In this document: positions 1-6,340 of the stretch, piece by piece | How the letters are laid out: each line of letters starts with the position of its first letter | Numbering within the stretch: position 1 is the first letter of the stretch | Source: Betaproteobacteria bacterium | GTDB lineage: Bacteria > Pseudomonadota > Gammaproteobacteria > Burkholderiales > Burkholderiaceae | Assembly: GCA_013205155.1 (NCBI GenBank) | Contig: JABMMT010000006.1 | Coordinates: 1-8,356, forward strand | DNA length: 8,356 nt | Reading direction: 5' to 3' | Program-made: the position numbers and the translations under genes | The notes under the pieces: generated by a model | The model's input: only the letters and a program-made list of their open reading frames with translations | What the model was told of the DNA's origin: nothing | Databases searched by the model: none

Positions 1-266
1 ATTTTAAAATCGTTGGTGAGGTTTTGAGTACTGAGCCAATTGCAATTATGGTTCCTAAGAATGATCCAGAATTTAAGGCGGCAGTAAATGCAGCCATTGC
101 CAAGATTGTTGCAAACGGTAGAATGCCTGCACTTTGGGACAAGTGGTTCTTAAAACCAATTCCACCTAAAAATGTTGTAGTTGGTCTCGAGTTATCATCT
201 GCTACCAAGAATGCTTGGGCTAACTTGAATGACAAGCCAGTAGAAGATTACGCGCAGAAAAAATAA
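1..266 (+). CDS. gltI: Glutamate/aspartate ABC transporter periplasmic binding protein, C-terminal part (5' truncated by window)
   Basis: This is the C-terminal end of a periplasmic solute-binding protein of the GltI (PBP2 glutamate/aspartate) type, which captures the amino acid and delivers it to the GltJ-GltK permease. The frame is open to the left edge (first full codon at base 3), so the TTG at 24 is an internal Leu and not a start. The visible part starts FKIVGEVLSTEPIAIM. LSTEPIA, the later WDKWFLKPIPPKN stretch and ELSS close to the end match the GltI C-terminal pattern (family knowledge). The stop TAA is at 264-266, and gltJ begins three bases later, so the two are almost certainly co-transcribed. 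The signal peptide and ligand-binding lobe lie outside the window, so substrate preference cannot be judged here. The glt assignment also rests on the three downstream transporter genes. Confidence 0.9.
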   Translation, partial: FKIVGEVLSTEPIAIMVPKNDPEFKAAVNAAIAKIVANGRMPALWDKWFLKPIPPKNVVVGLELSSATKNAWANLNDKPVEDYAQKK

Positions 267-269
267 TCT

Positions 270-1061
270 ATGGCGTTAGATTTTGGTGTCTTTTGTAAAA
301 GCACCTTAGATGGAGAAGCGGTTGACCACTGCTTCTCCTCATTGTTTGGGCTAGGCCAAAATGCTGATCCTAGTTACTTAGATTGGCTAATGAAGGCATG
401 GGGCTGGACTCTAGCAGTTGCTGCTCTAGGCCTTGCCATCGCATTAATTGTGGGTGCTGTAATGGGTACCTTGCGAACTCTTCCCGATACTGGAAGAGGT
501 AGTAGGGCACTCGTTCGTTTTGCTACGGCTTGGGTGGAGTTTTTTAGAAATATTCCTGTCTTGGTCCAGGTATTTCTTTGGTACCACGTGATCCCTTCAT
601 TTATTTTGCCTTTAAAGCTTCTCCCATCATATTGGTTGGTCAGTATTGCCCTTGGTTTTTATACTTCAGCGCGAATTGCAGAGCAGGTCAGGGCGGGTAT
701 TCAGTCATTACCTAGCGGTCAGCGTGCTGCTGCTACTGCATTAGGGATGACTACAACTCAAACCTATCGCTACATCATCTTGCCAATGGCGCTACGCATT
801 GTGCTTCCGCCACTCACTTCTGAGAGCATGAACGCGATTAAAAATTCTTCCGTAGCGTTTGCGGTATCTGTTCCCGAGCTCACTTTATTTGCAATGCAAG
901 CACAAGAAGAGACCTCGCGGGGTGTCGAAATCTACTTGGCAGTGACTGGGCTCTATGCACTTTCTGCCTTTGGTGCTAATCGGGTAATGGCACTGATTGA
1001 AAAGAGAAGTCGGATACCCGGATTTATCAGCCCATCTAATGATGCTAGTTTGGCTCATTAA
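270..1061 (+). CDS. gltJ: Glutamate/aspartate ABC transporter permease GltJ
   Basis: Inner-membrane permease of the polar amino acid ABC family (HisM/GltJ type), 263 residues. It would form a heterodimeric channel with GltK, energised by GltL. Hydrophobic segments are visible at about residues 43-66, 98-112, 119-134, 193-210 and 221-243. The cytoplasmic EAA loop that docks on the ATPase is at about 138-172, with EQVRAGIQSLPSGQ followed by ALGM and ILP. The VEFFRNIPVLVQVFLWY stretch (89-105) is typical of GltJ. It is somewhat longer than E. coli GltJ (246), mainly through an N-terminal section of about 40 residues before the first helix. The ATG at 270 follows the gltI stop by three bases without a clear Shine-Dalgarno sequence, which fits translational coupling. 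Naming it GltJ and not a related Gln/His permease rests on similarity to remembered GltJ sequences and gene order. Confidence 0.92.
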   Translation: MALDFGVFCKSTLDGEAVDHCFSSLFGLGQNADPSYLDWLMKAWGWTLAVAALGLAIALIVGAVMGTLRTLPDTGRGSRALVRFATAWVEFFRNIPVLVQVFLWYHVIPSFILPLKLLPSYWLVSIALGFYTSARIAEQVRAGIQSLPSGQRAAATALGMTTTQTYRYIILPMALRIVLPPLTSESMNAIKNSSVAFAVSVPELTLFAMQAQEETSRGVEIYLAVTGLYALSAFGANRVMALIEKRSRIPGFISPSNDASLAH

Positions 1062-1072
1062 GTGATCTTGAT

Positions 1073-1741
1073 ATGCTGAGCCTAGATCTAAGTTTCTATA
1101 ACTGGGAATTATTTACCAATTACATTGTTAAAGGGTTGATATTTAGTATTCAGCTCACAGTCATTGCTACGATTGGCGGCATTGTGGCAGGCACCTTTTT
1201 GGCGCTCATGCGCTTATCAGGCCGGCCTGCATTAGTTTATCCAGCCACTATTTATATCAATACCATGCGCTCCATTCCATTGGTCATGGTGATTTTGTGG
1301 TTCTTCTTATTGATCCCCATGTTAATTGGTAAGCCGATCGGCGCTGACCTATCGGCCACAATTACTTTCATTGCTTTTGAGGCGGCTTTCTTTGCTGAAA
1401 TTGTGCGCGCTGGTATTCAGTCGGTGCCTAGAGGACAAACCTATGCTGCTGAAGCATTGGGGATGAATTACGGTCAGAATATGCGCTTGATTGTGTTGCC
1501 ACAGGCATTTCGCAACATGGTTCCTGTATTCATGACCCAAACCATTATTTTGTTTCAAGATACTTCATTGGTTTACGCGATTGGCGCATATGACTTGCTG
1601 AAGGGGTTTGAGATTGCAGGTAAGAACTATGGCAGGCCAATTGAGACTTATGTATTGGCAGCAGCAACCTATTTTGTCATTTGCTTTTCACTTTCTAAAG
1701 TTGTACGTAAGATTCATGCCAAAGTTGCGATCGTTCGCTAA
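1073..1741 (+). CDS. gltK: Glutamate/aspartate ABC transporter permease GltK
   Basis: Second inner-membrane permease of the Glt transporter, 222 residues, almost the same length as E. coli GltK (224). Membrane segments are visible at about residues 20-47, 60-86, 95-110, 150-172 and 192-210. The EAA loop lies at about 109-144 (EIVRAGIQSVPRGQ, then EALGM and VLPQAFRNMVP). The RSIPLVMVILWFF stretch (66-78) and QTIILFQDTSLVYAIG (156-171) are strongly GltK-like. The ATG at 1073 lies 11 bases after the gltJ stop. The upstream sequence has only a weak AGTGAT-type ribosome site, so coupling to gltJ translation is likely. With GltJ it forms the transmembrane pathway for acidic amino acids. The specificity is inferred from the family, not proven by the sequence. 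Confidence 0.93.
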   Translation: MLSLDLSFYNWELFTNYIVKGLIFSIQLTVIATIGGIVAGTFLALMRLSGRPALVYPATIYINTMRSIPLVMVILWFFLLIPMLIGKPIGADLSATITFIAFEAAFFAEIVRAGIQSVPRGQTYAAEALGMNYGQNMRLIVLPQAFRNMVPVFMTQTIILFQDTSLVYAIGAYDLLKGFEIAGKNYGRPIETYVLAAATYFVICFSLSKVVRKIHAKVAIVR

Positions 1742-1778
1742 TTTATTTTTATGCCTACTACCAATTACATAGACCCTC

Positions 1779-2513
1779 ATGATTGAACTTCAAAACGTTT
1801 CTAAATGGTATGGCTCTTTTCAGGTTCTGACTGATTGCAGCACCTCAATCAATAAGGGTGAGGTCGTAGTAATTTGTGGCCCTTCTGGATCAGGCAAATC
1901 TACACTAATTAAAATAATTAATGCTTTAGAGCCTTTTGAGGCCGGCGAAGTGACGGTTGACGGTATCGATCTGCATGATCCTAAAACCAATCTGCCTAAG
2001 TTGCGCGCTCGCGTTGGTATGGTGTTTCAAAATTTTGAATTATTTCCTCACCTCAGCGTTACCGAAAACCTAACGCTTGCTCAAATTAAGGTGTTAGGGC
2101 GCTCTACTGATGAAGCGAAAACCCATGGCTTGAAGTATCTTGATAGGGTCGGTTTAATCGCACAGAAGGACAAATATCCTGGCCAGCTGTCCGGTGGTCA
2201 GCAACAGCGAGTGGCGATTGCACGCGCTTTGAGTATGGATCCCATCCTGATGCTGTTTGATGAGCCTACTTCTGCATTAGACCCAGAGATGGTTGGTGAA
2301 GTTTTAGATGTCATGGTCAAGCTTGCCAATGAAGGTATGACGATGTGCTGCGTCACGCATGAGATGGGATTTGCACGCAAAGTTGGTAATCGAGTGATTT
2401 TTATGGATCAAGGAAGAATTCTTGAGGACTGTAGCAAAGATGAATTTTTTGGCAATCCTGAAGCGCGCTCTGCAAGAGCAAAAGATTTCTTATCTAAGAT
2501 ACTGTCAAACTAA
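1779..2513 (+). CDS. gltL: Glutamate/aspartate ABC transporter ATP-binding protein GltL
   Basis: Cytoplasmic ATPase of the polar amino acid ABC family (GltL/GlnQ type), 244 residues, full length. All nucleotide-binding motifs are present: Walker A GPSGSGKST (34-42), Q-loop Gln84 in VFQNFELFPH, signature LSGGQ (137-141), Walker B ILMLFDE (156-162), D-loop SALD (165-168) and switch His194 in VTHEMGFA. It couples ATP hydrolysis to transport through GltJ-GltK. The gap from gltK is 37 bases. An ATG at 1751 in that gap is out of frame and soon stops, so 1779 is the natural start, although no strong Shine-Dalgarno sequence is seen. It is the last gene of the operon, and its stop lies 16 bases from the stop of the convergent protease gene. 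The protein alone could equally be called GlnQ; the neighbours decide for GltL. Confidence 0.93.
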   Translation: MIELQNVSKWYGSFQVLTDCSTSINKGEVVVICGPSGSGKSTLIKIINALEPFEAGEVTVDGIDLHDPKTNLPKLRARVGMVFQNFELFPHLSVTENLTLAQIKVLGRSTDEAKTHGLKYLDRVGLIAQKDKYPGQLSGGQQQRVAIARALSMDPILMLFDEPTSALDPEMVGEVLDVMVKLANEGMTMCCVTHEMGFARKVGNRVIFMDQGRILEDCSKDEFFGNPEARSARAKDFLSKILSN

Positions 2514-2529
2514 ATTTAAGGGCGGCTCT

Positions 2530-3705
2530 TTATTGACCCTGCATTTTGGGTTTTGGGCGCTTACCAATTTTGACTGTGAGCTCTAGTGCTTTGCCCTTAC
2601 GCAAAACTTTAATGGTGGCCTCATTGCCGGGTCCTAGTTGCGCAATTTGATTCAGTAGCTGTCTGACATCTTTAGTTCCCTGGTTGTTTACTGCAATGAG
2701 TACGTCGCCAGGTTTAGCTCCGCCGCGATCAGCGGGCCCGCCTTCAAGCACGCCTGATAGCAACACCCCCTCAGTAGCACCTGCAAGACCAAGCGATTCA
2801 GCTAACTCTTTAGAGAGGTTCTGAGGCTCCACACCAATCCAGCCGCGAGTGACAGAGCCATTGCTGACAATCGACTCCATTACCTGTTTAGCCAAGCTCA
2901 CGGGGATCGCGAAACCAATTCCCATTGAACCTCCGTTACTAGAAAAGATTGCGGTGTTAATGCCGATGAGGTTACCGCGCGTATCGATTAGGGCACCACC
3001 TGAATTGCCAGGGTTAATGGCCGCATCTGTTTGAATAAAGTTTTCAAAAGTATTGATGCCGACATGATCTCGGCCCAGTGCTGAAACGATTCCAGAAGTA
3101 ACCGTTTGACCAACACCAAACGGATTGCCAATAGCAAGCACTACATCTCCTACATGCACTGATTCTATTTTTCCAAGCGTGATAGGGGTTGGTAAATTTT
3201 TTGCATCAATCTTTAAAACAGCAATATCGGTTTCGGGGTCACTACCAATGACTTGCGCTTTTAATTTGCGCCCGTCGGCCAGCGCTACATCAATCTCACT
3301 GGCATCACTAATAACATGGTGGTTAGTCAAAATGATTCCTTCGCGACTGACTATTACCCCCGAACCCAGGCTGGAGCTGGGCTCTTCATCTGGCGGTTGA
3401 TCACCAAAAAAGAATTTAAATAAGGGATCAGCAGAATTATTACCTTTGCGAGACTTAGGTTTAGTTGAGGCTTTACTAGTGAAAATATTGACAACAGCAG
3501 GCATTGATTTTTTCACAGCCTCATGATACGAGCCGGGACTCAGACTACTGCCGTCGTAAAAGCCTTCCTTTAAGGTAATGCTTTCTACTAGTGAACCATT
3601 TTGTATGCTATTCAGCCAGCCTGGTTTTAGGATCATCGTAATGAACCAGGCTGCCAAAAAAATGGTGACGACTTGCGCAAAGAGTAGCCAAAGACGGTTT
3701 AACAT
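2530..3705 (-). CDS. Membrane-anchored trypsin-like serine protease, HtrA family, DegS/AlgW-like (one PDZ domain)
   Basis: Periplasm-facing serine protease of the Do/HtrA family, 391 residues. Residues 6-26 form one uncleaved-looking hydrophobic anchor, followed by a flexible linker with DPLFKFFFGDQPP (93-105). The trypsin-like domain starts near 112 (LGSGVIV). The catalytic triad is His130 in TNHHV, Asp160 in DPETDIAVLKI and Ser235 in GNSGGAL, so the enzyme should be active. A single PDZ domain covers about 285-380. The anchor plus one PDZ domain matches DegS (E. coli, 355) or AlgW (Pseudomonas) and not soluble two-PDZ DegP/DegQ. Those relatives sense misfolded outer-membrane proteins and cut an anti-sigma factor; applying this role here is inference. 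The start at 3705 retains the whole anchor, though its ribosome site is weak. It lies 20 bases after mscL on the same strand and is probably co-transcribed with it. Confidence 0.92.
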   Translation of the reverse strand: MLNRLWLLFAQVVTIFLAAWFITMILKPGWLNSIQNGSLVESITLKEGFYDGSSLSPGSYHEAVKKSMPAVVNIFTSKASTKPKSRKGNNSADPLFKFFFGDQPPDEEPSSSLGSGVIVSREGIILTNHHVISDASEIDVALADGRKLKAQVIGSDPETDIAVLKIDAKNLPTPITLGKIESVHVGDVVLAIGNPFGVGQTVTSGIVSALGRDHVGINTFENFIQTDAAINPGNSGGALIDTRGNLIGINTAIFSSNGGSMGIGFAIPVSLAKQVMESIVSNGSVTRGWIGVEPQNLSKELAESLGLAGATEGVLLSGVLEGGPADRGGAKPGDVLIAVNNQGTKDVRQLLNQIAQLGPGNEATIKVLRKGKALELTVKIGKRPKPKMQGQ

Positions 3706-3725
3706 TGATTGATGTGTCTCAGTTT

Positions 3726-4148
3726 TTATTTTTTGAGACTATCACGAATTTCACGCAGCAACACAACGTCTTCTGGTGTTGGTGGTTCTGCTGGCGTATC
3801 CATGAGTCGAATCTTGTTAACGATTTTTATCATCTGAAAAATAACAAAAGCCAAGATAATGAAATTGATGGAAATTGTAATGAAATTGCCATACGCAAAA
3901 ATGGGTATGCCTGCTTTCTTGAGCGTGTCATATGTTCTAGGAATTCCCGCTGGAATATTGCCTAAAACAATAAATAGGTTAGTAAAGTCAATATGACCTC
4001 CAAAAAGACTAGAAATGACTGGCATCACGATGTCATTCACTAAAGACTCAACGATTTTTCCAAAAGCTGCACCAATAATGACACCCACTGCCAAATCAAT
4101 GACATTGCCCTTGACTGCAAAGTCCCGAAATTCCTTTAAAACGGCCAT
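3726..4148 (-). CDS. mscL: Large-conductance mechanosensitive channel MscL
   Basis: MscL homopentamer subunit, 140 residues (E. coli 136). It is an inner-membrane emergency valve that opens under membrane tension during osmotic downshock. The N-terminal amphipathic helix (MAVLKEFRDFAVKG) leads into TM1 at about 16-45 with the signature NVIDLAVGVIIGAAFGKIV. Leu19 and Val23, which form the hydrophobic gate in E. coli, are conserved at the same numbers. A periplasmic loop spans about 50-85, TM2 about 86-109, and the charged C-terminal helix (EDVVLLREIRDSLKK) ends the protein. It is the first gene of a minus-strand pair with the DegS-like protease (20-base gap) and is divergent from petA. A strong Shine-Dalgarno sequence (AAGGAGGG, five bases before ATG) fixes the start. 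Nothing appears truncated. Confidence 0.96.
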   Translation of the reverse strand: MAVLKEFRDFAVKGNVIDLAVGVIIGAAFGKIVESLVNDIVMPVISSLFGGHIDFTNLFIVLGNIPAGIPRTYDTLKKAGIPIFAYGNFITISINFIILAFVIFQMIKIVNKIRLMDTPAEPPTPEDVVLLREIRDSLKK

Positions 4149-4153
4149 ATTTA

Positions 4154-4161
4154 CCCTCCTT
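4154..4161 (-). promoter_or_regulatory. Strong ribosome binding site of mscL
   Basis: Read on the minus strand, AAGGAGGG lies five bases before the mscL ATG (4148-4146). It is the best Shine-Dalgarno match in the window and stands out because most neighbouring genes have weak ones. It supports the chosen mscL start and suggests efficient translation. Confidence 0.8.
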
Positions 4162-4175
4162 TTTGCCTGAATACT

Positions 4176-4194
4176 GGTTAACTCAAGATTAACC
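4176..4194. repeat. Perfect inverted repeat GGTTAA-N7-TTAACC, candidate operator
   Basis: GGTTAA at 4176-4181 and TTAACC at 4189-4194 are exact reverse complements separated by seven bases. The dyad is centred on 4185, about 37 bases upstream of the mscL start and 101 bases upstream of the petA start. The size and symmetry suit a dimeric regulator site. As RNA it would be only a six-pair stem with mostly A-U pairs, and no U-run follows, so a terminator is unlikely. No regulator is recognised. Confidence 0.35.
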
Positions 4195-4285
4195 CCATAA
4201 CTTTCTTACTCACCCCACTTTTTACTTTAAAATCTTACCTTTAAGTAATTTCTACCCATAAATACCCTTTTTAGGAATTTTGTAA

Positions 4286-4888
4286 ATGAGTGACAAGCCC
4301 TCTATGGACAAGGATCGTCGTAAATGGTTGATCGCTACCTCAGCGGTCGGCGGTGTTGGTGCAGCAGCAGCCCTTTACCCTTTTGTAGATAGTTTTGAGC
4401 CTTCCGAGCGCGCTAAGGCGGCTGGAGCTGCTGTTGAGATTGATATTGCTGGCATGAAGCCGGATGAAATGAGAATGGTTGAATGGCGCGGAAAGCCAGT
4501 TTGGGTCGTGCGTCGCACTCCTGAGCAAGTTACTGAGCTGTCTAAAATTGATGCAGAGCTCGCAGATCCTGATTCTTTAAGGGATCCAACTCTATACACC
4601 CCACCATATGCCCAAAATCAATGGCGCTCAATTAAGCCTGAGTATTTTGTAGTAGTCGGTATTTGCACTCACTTAGGCTGCTCTCCAACCCCTAAATTTG
4701 ATGCAGGTGCACAACCTTCCTTGCCAAATACATGGCCAGGCGGCTACCTTTGCCCATGTCATGGATCGACTTTTGATATGGCAGGCCGAGTTTATAAAAA
4801 TAAACCAGCTCCAGATAATATGGAGGTGCCGCCGCATATGTATTTGAGCGACACCATGATTCTGGTTGGTGAAGATAAGAAGGCATAA
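4286..4888 (+). CDS. petA: Ubiquinol-cytochrome c reductase Rieske iron-sulfur subunit
   Basis: Rieske protein of the bc1 complex, 200 residues. It takes the first electron from quinol at the Qo site and passes it to cytochrome c1. The N-terminus carries a twin-arginine motif, DRRKWL (10-15), ahead of a hydrophobic anchor at about 15-33, so Tat-dependent insertion with an uncleaved anchor is expected. The [2Fe-2S] cluster boxes are CTHLGC (127-132) and CPCHGS (156-161). By family alignment Cys127, His129, Cys156 and His159 bind the cluster, and Cys132 and Cys158 form the disulfide. KNKPAPDN and VPPH (171-184) form the Pro-loop region. Residue 163 is Phe where mitochondrial and Rhodobacter proteins have a Tyr that tunes the redox potential. 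It is the first gene of petABC, with petB following after 10 bases. Confidence 0.96.
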   Translation: MSDKPSMDKDRRKWLIATSAVGGVGAAAALYPFVDSFEPSERAKAAGAAVEIDIAGMKPDEMRMVEWRGKPVWVVRRTPEQVTELSKIDAELADPDSLRDPTLYTPPYAQNQWRSIKPEYFVVVGICTHLGCSPTPKFDAGAQPSLPNTWPGGYLCPCHGSTFDMAGRVYKNKPAPDNMEVPPHMYLSDTMILVGEDKKA

Positions 4889-4893
4889 GGAGA
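4888..4893 (+). promoter_or_regulatory. Ribosome binding site of petB
   Basis: AGGAGA lies five bases before the petB ATG at 4899 and begins on the last base of the petA stop codon (TAA 4886-4888). Ribosomes ending petA would therefore cover this site, which favours coupled synthesis of the two subunits. Confidence 0.7.
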
Positions 4894-4898
4894 GATAA

Positions 4899-6299
4899 AT
4901 GGCATTTCATGAAAAAGTAGTTCCAGCTGACGCATCAGCTGCTCAGAAAGTGATGGCATGGGTTGATTCGCGCTTGCCAGTGACTGAGGCCTTCAAGAAG
5001 CATATGAGTGAGTATTACGCTCCTAAAAACCTCAATTTCTTTTATATCTTTGGCGCACTAGCAATTGTTGTCTTGGCGATTCAGATCGTTACGGGCATCT
5101 TCTTAACAATGAACTACAAGCCTGATGCTGCAAAGGCATTTGAGTCTGTTGAATACATCATGCGAGAGGTTCCTTTCGGCTGGTTAATTCGCTATATGCA
5201 TTCCACTGGAGCCTCAATGTTCTTTGTAGTGGTGTACATGCATATGTTCCGTGGTTTGATTTATGGCTCTTATCGAAAGCCACGTGAACTCATTTGGATT
5301 TTCGGTTGCGCCATTTTCTTGGCCTTAATGGGTGAAGCCTTTTTTGGCTATCTCCTCCCATGGGGTCAAATGTCTTACTGGGGCGCCCAGGTTATTGTGA
5401 ATTTATTCTCTGCGATCCCATTGATTGGTCCAGATCTTTCCTTATGGTTGCGTGGGGACTATGTTGTCGGCGACGCGACACTAAACCGTTTCTTTGCATT
5501 CCACGTAATTGCTATTCCACTGGTGTTAATTGGTCTAGTTGCAGCCCATATTCTTGCACTGCATGAGGTCGGCTCAAACAATCCAGATGGTATAGAGATT
5601 AAAGATACCGTTGATGAAAAAGGTATTCCCTTGGATGGCATTCCTTTCCACCCGTTTTACAGCGTTCACGACATCATGTATCTGGGCGGCTTCTTGATTA
5701 TCTTTGCATCAATTGTTTTCTTTGCACCAGAGATGGGCGGCTACTTCTTAGAGGCTAATAACTTCATTCCAGCAAATCCTTTTGTTACACCAACACACAT
5801 TGCACCGGTTTGGTATTTCACGCCGTTCTACTCTATGTTGCGCGCTACGACTACGAACTTCTTATTGCCTTTATGGATTTTCTTGGCAGTGATTCTCGGG
5901 ATGTTTGCCCTTCAGTCAAAAAATATTAAGGTCAAAGGCGCTTGCGCAGTGATTGCAGTTGTTTTAGCTGCTAGCTTTTATGTGCTTGATGCCAAATTCT
6001 GGGGCGTGGTGATCATGGGCGGCTCAGTGATGATCCTTTTCTTTTTACCTTGGTTAGATCACTCCCCGGTTAAGTCAATTCGCTATCGTCCACAATTCCA
6101 TAAATATATTTATGGCACCTTTGTAGTGACCTTTGTGATTTTGGGTTACTTGGGTATTCAGCCACCATCACCCTTGTTTGAAAAGATTTCTCAGATTTGT
6201 ACTATTTATTACCTGGGATTTTTCTTGGCAATGCCGTTCTGGAGCAAGCTCGGTAGCTTCAAGCCAGTCCCCACGCGCGTTACTTTTGCAGCACATTAA
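4899..6299 (+). CDS. petB: Cytochrome b subunit of the bc1 complex
   Basis: Di-haem cytochrome b, 466 residues, the membrane core of ubiquinol-cytochrome c reductase with the Qo and Qi quinone sites. Haem ligands by family pattern are His101 and His115 (helix B) and His202 and His217 (helix D). The second pair is separated by 14 residues, as in cytochrome b6, while the first has the usual 13. The Qo loop has PVWY (303-306) in place of mitochondrial PEWY. Predicted helices are about 46-70, 97-120, 131-152, 197-221, 257-276, 321-338, 346-363, 367-385, 403-420 and 430-447. The segments at 321-338 and 346-363 are extra to the eight-helix mitochondrial plan. The fused single-chain form (not split b6 plus subunit IV) is clear. 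The start is supported by AGGAGA, and the stop overlaps an ATG by one base. Confidence 0.97.
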   Translation: MAFHEKVVPADASAAQKVMAWVDSRLPVTEAFKKHMSEYYAPKNLNFFYIFGALAIVVLAIQIVTGIFLTMNYKPDAAKAFESVEYIMREVPFGWLIRYMHSTGASMFFVVVYMHMFRGLIYGSYRKPRELIWIFGCAIFLALMGEAFFGYLLPWGQMSYWGAQVIVNLFSAIPLIGPDLSLWLRGDYVVGDATLNRFFAFHVIAIPLVLIGLVAAHILALHEVGSNNPDGIEIKDTVDEKGIPLDGIPFHPFYSVHDIMYLGGFLIIFASIVFFAPEMGGYFLEANNFIPANPFVTPTHIAPVWYFTPFYSMLRATTTNFLLPLWIFLAVILGMFALQSKNIKVKGACAVIAVVLAASFYVLDAKFWGVVIMGGSVMILFFLPWLDHSPVKSIRYRPQFHKYIYGTFVVTFVILGYLGIQPPSPLFEKISQICTIYYLGFFLAMPFWSKLGSFKPVPTRVTFAAH

Positions 6300-6330
6300 T
6301 GAACGCTCAGCACATTGGTAAAGAGAAATT

Positions 6331-6334
6331 AGGA
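6331..6334 (+). promoter_or_regulatory. Ribosome binding site that decides the petC start
   Basis: AGGA here is six bases before the ATG at 6341. The in-frame upstream ATG at 6299 has no Shine-Dalgarno-like sequence in front of it. This favours 6341 as the main start of cytochrome c1. Confidence 0.6.
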
Positions 6335-6340
6335 ACTAGT

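Larger units (their letters stand above)
4149..4285. promoter_or_regulatory. Divergent intergenic region between mscL and petA
   Basis: These 137 AT-rich bases separate two divergent units, so promoters for both mscL-protease (-) and petABC (+) should lie here. For petABC a possible -10 element TAAAAT is at 4228-4233, with a poor -35 CTTACT at 4205-4210 (17-base spacing). petA has a modest ribosome site AGGA at 4273-4276, nine bases before its ATG. No convincing promoter could be picked for mscL. A perfect inverted repeat at 4176-4194 is listed separately. That the region holds promoters is inferred from gene orientation; the exact elements are guesses. Confidence 0.55.

Noticed and set aside
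1751..1786. ATG in the gltK-gltL gap as an alternative gltL start
   Set aside because: It is out of frame with gltL and reaches a stop after 11 codons.
2536..2551. Small hairpin ACCC...GGGT followed by T residues just past gltL
   Set aside because: There are only four base pairs with an eight-base loop, and the T run is interrupted by GGG. This is too weak for a terminator.
3705..3965. 86-codon plus-strand frame across the protease/mscL junction
   Set aside because: It lies antisense to mscL, which is certain from its conserved motifs, and the translation resembles no family I know.
4375..4599. Minus-strand frames within petA
   Set aside because: They are opposite a well-conserved Rieske gene and show no protein-like motifs.
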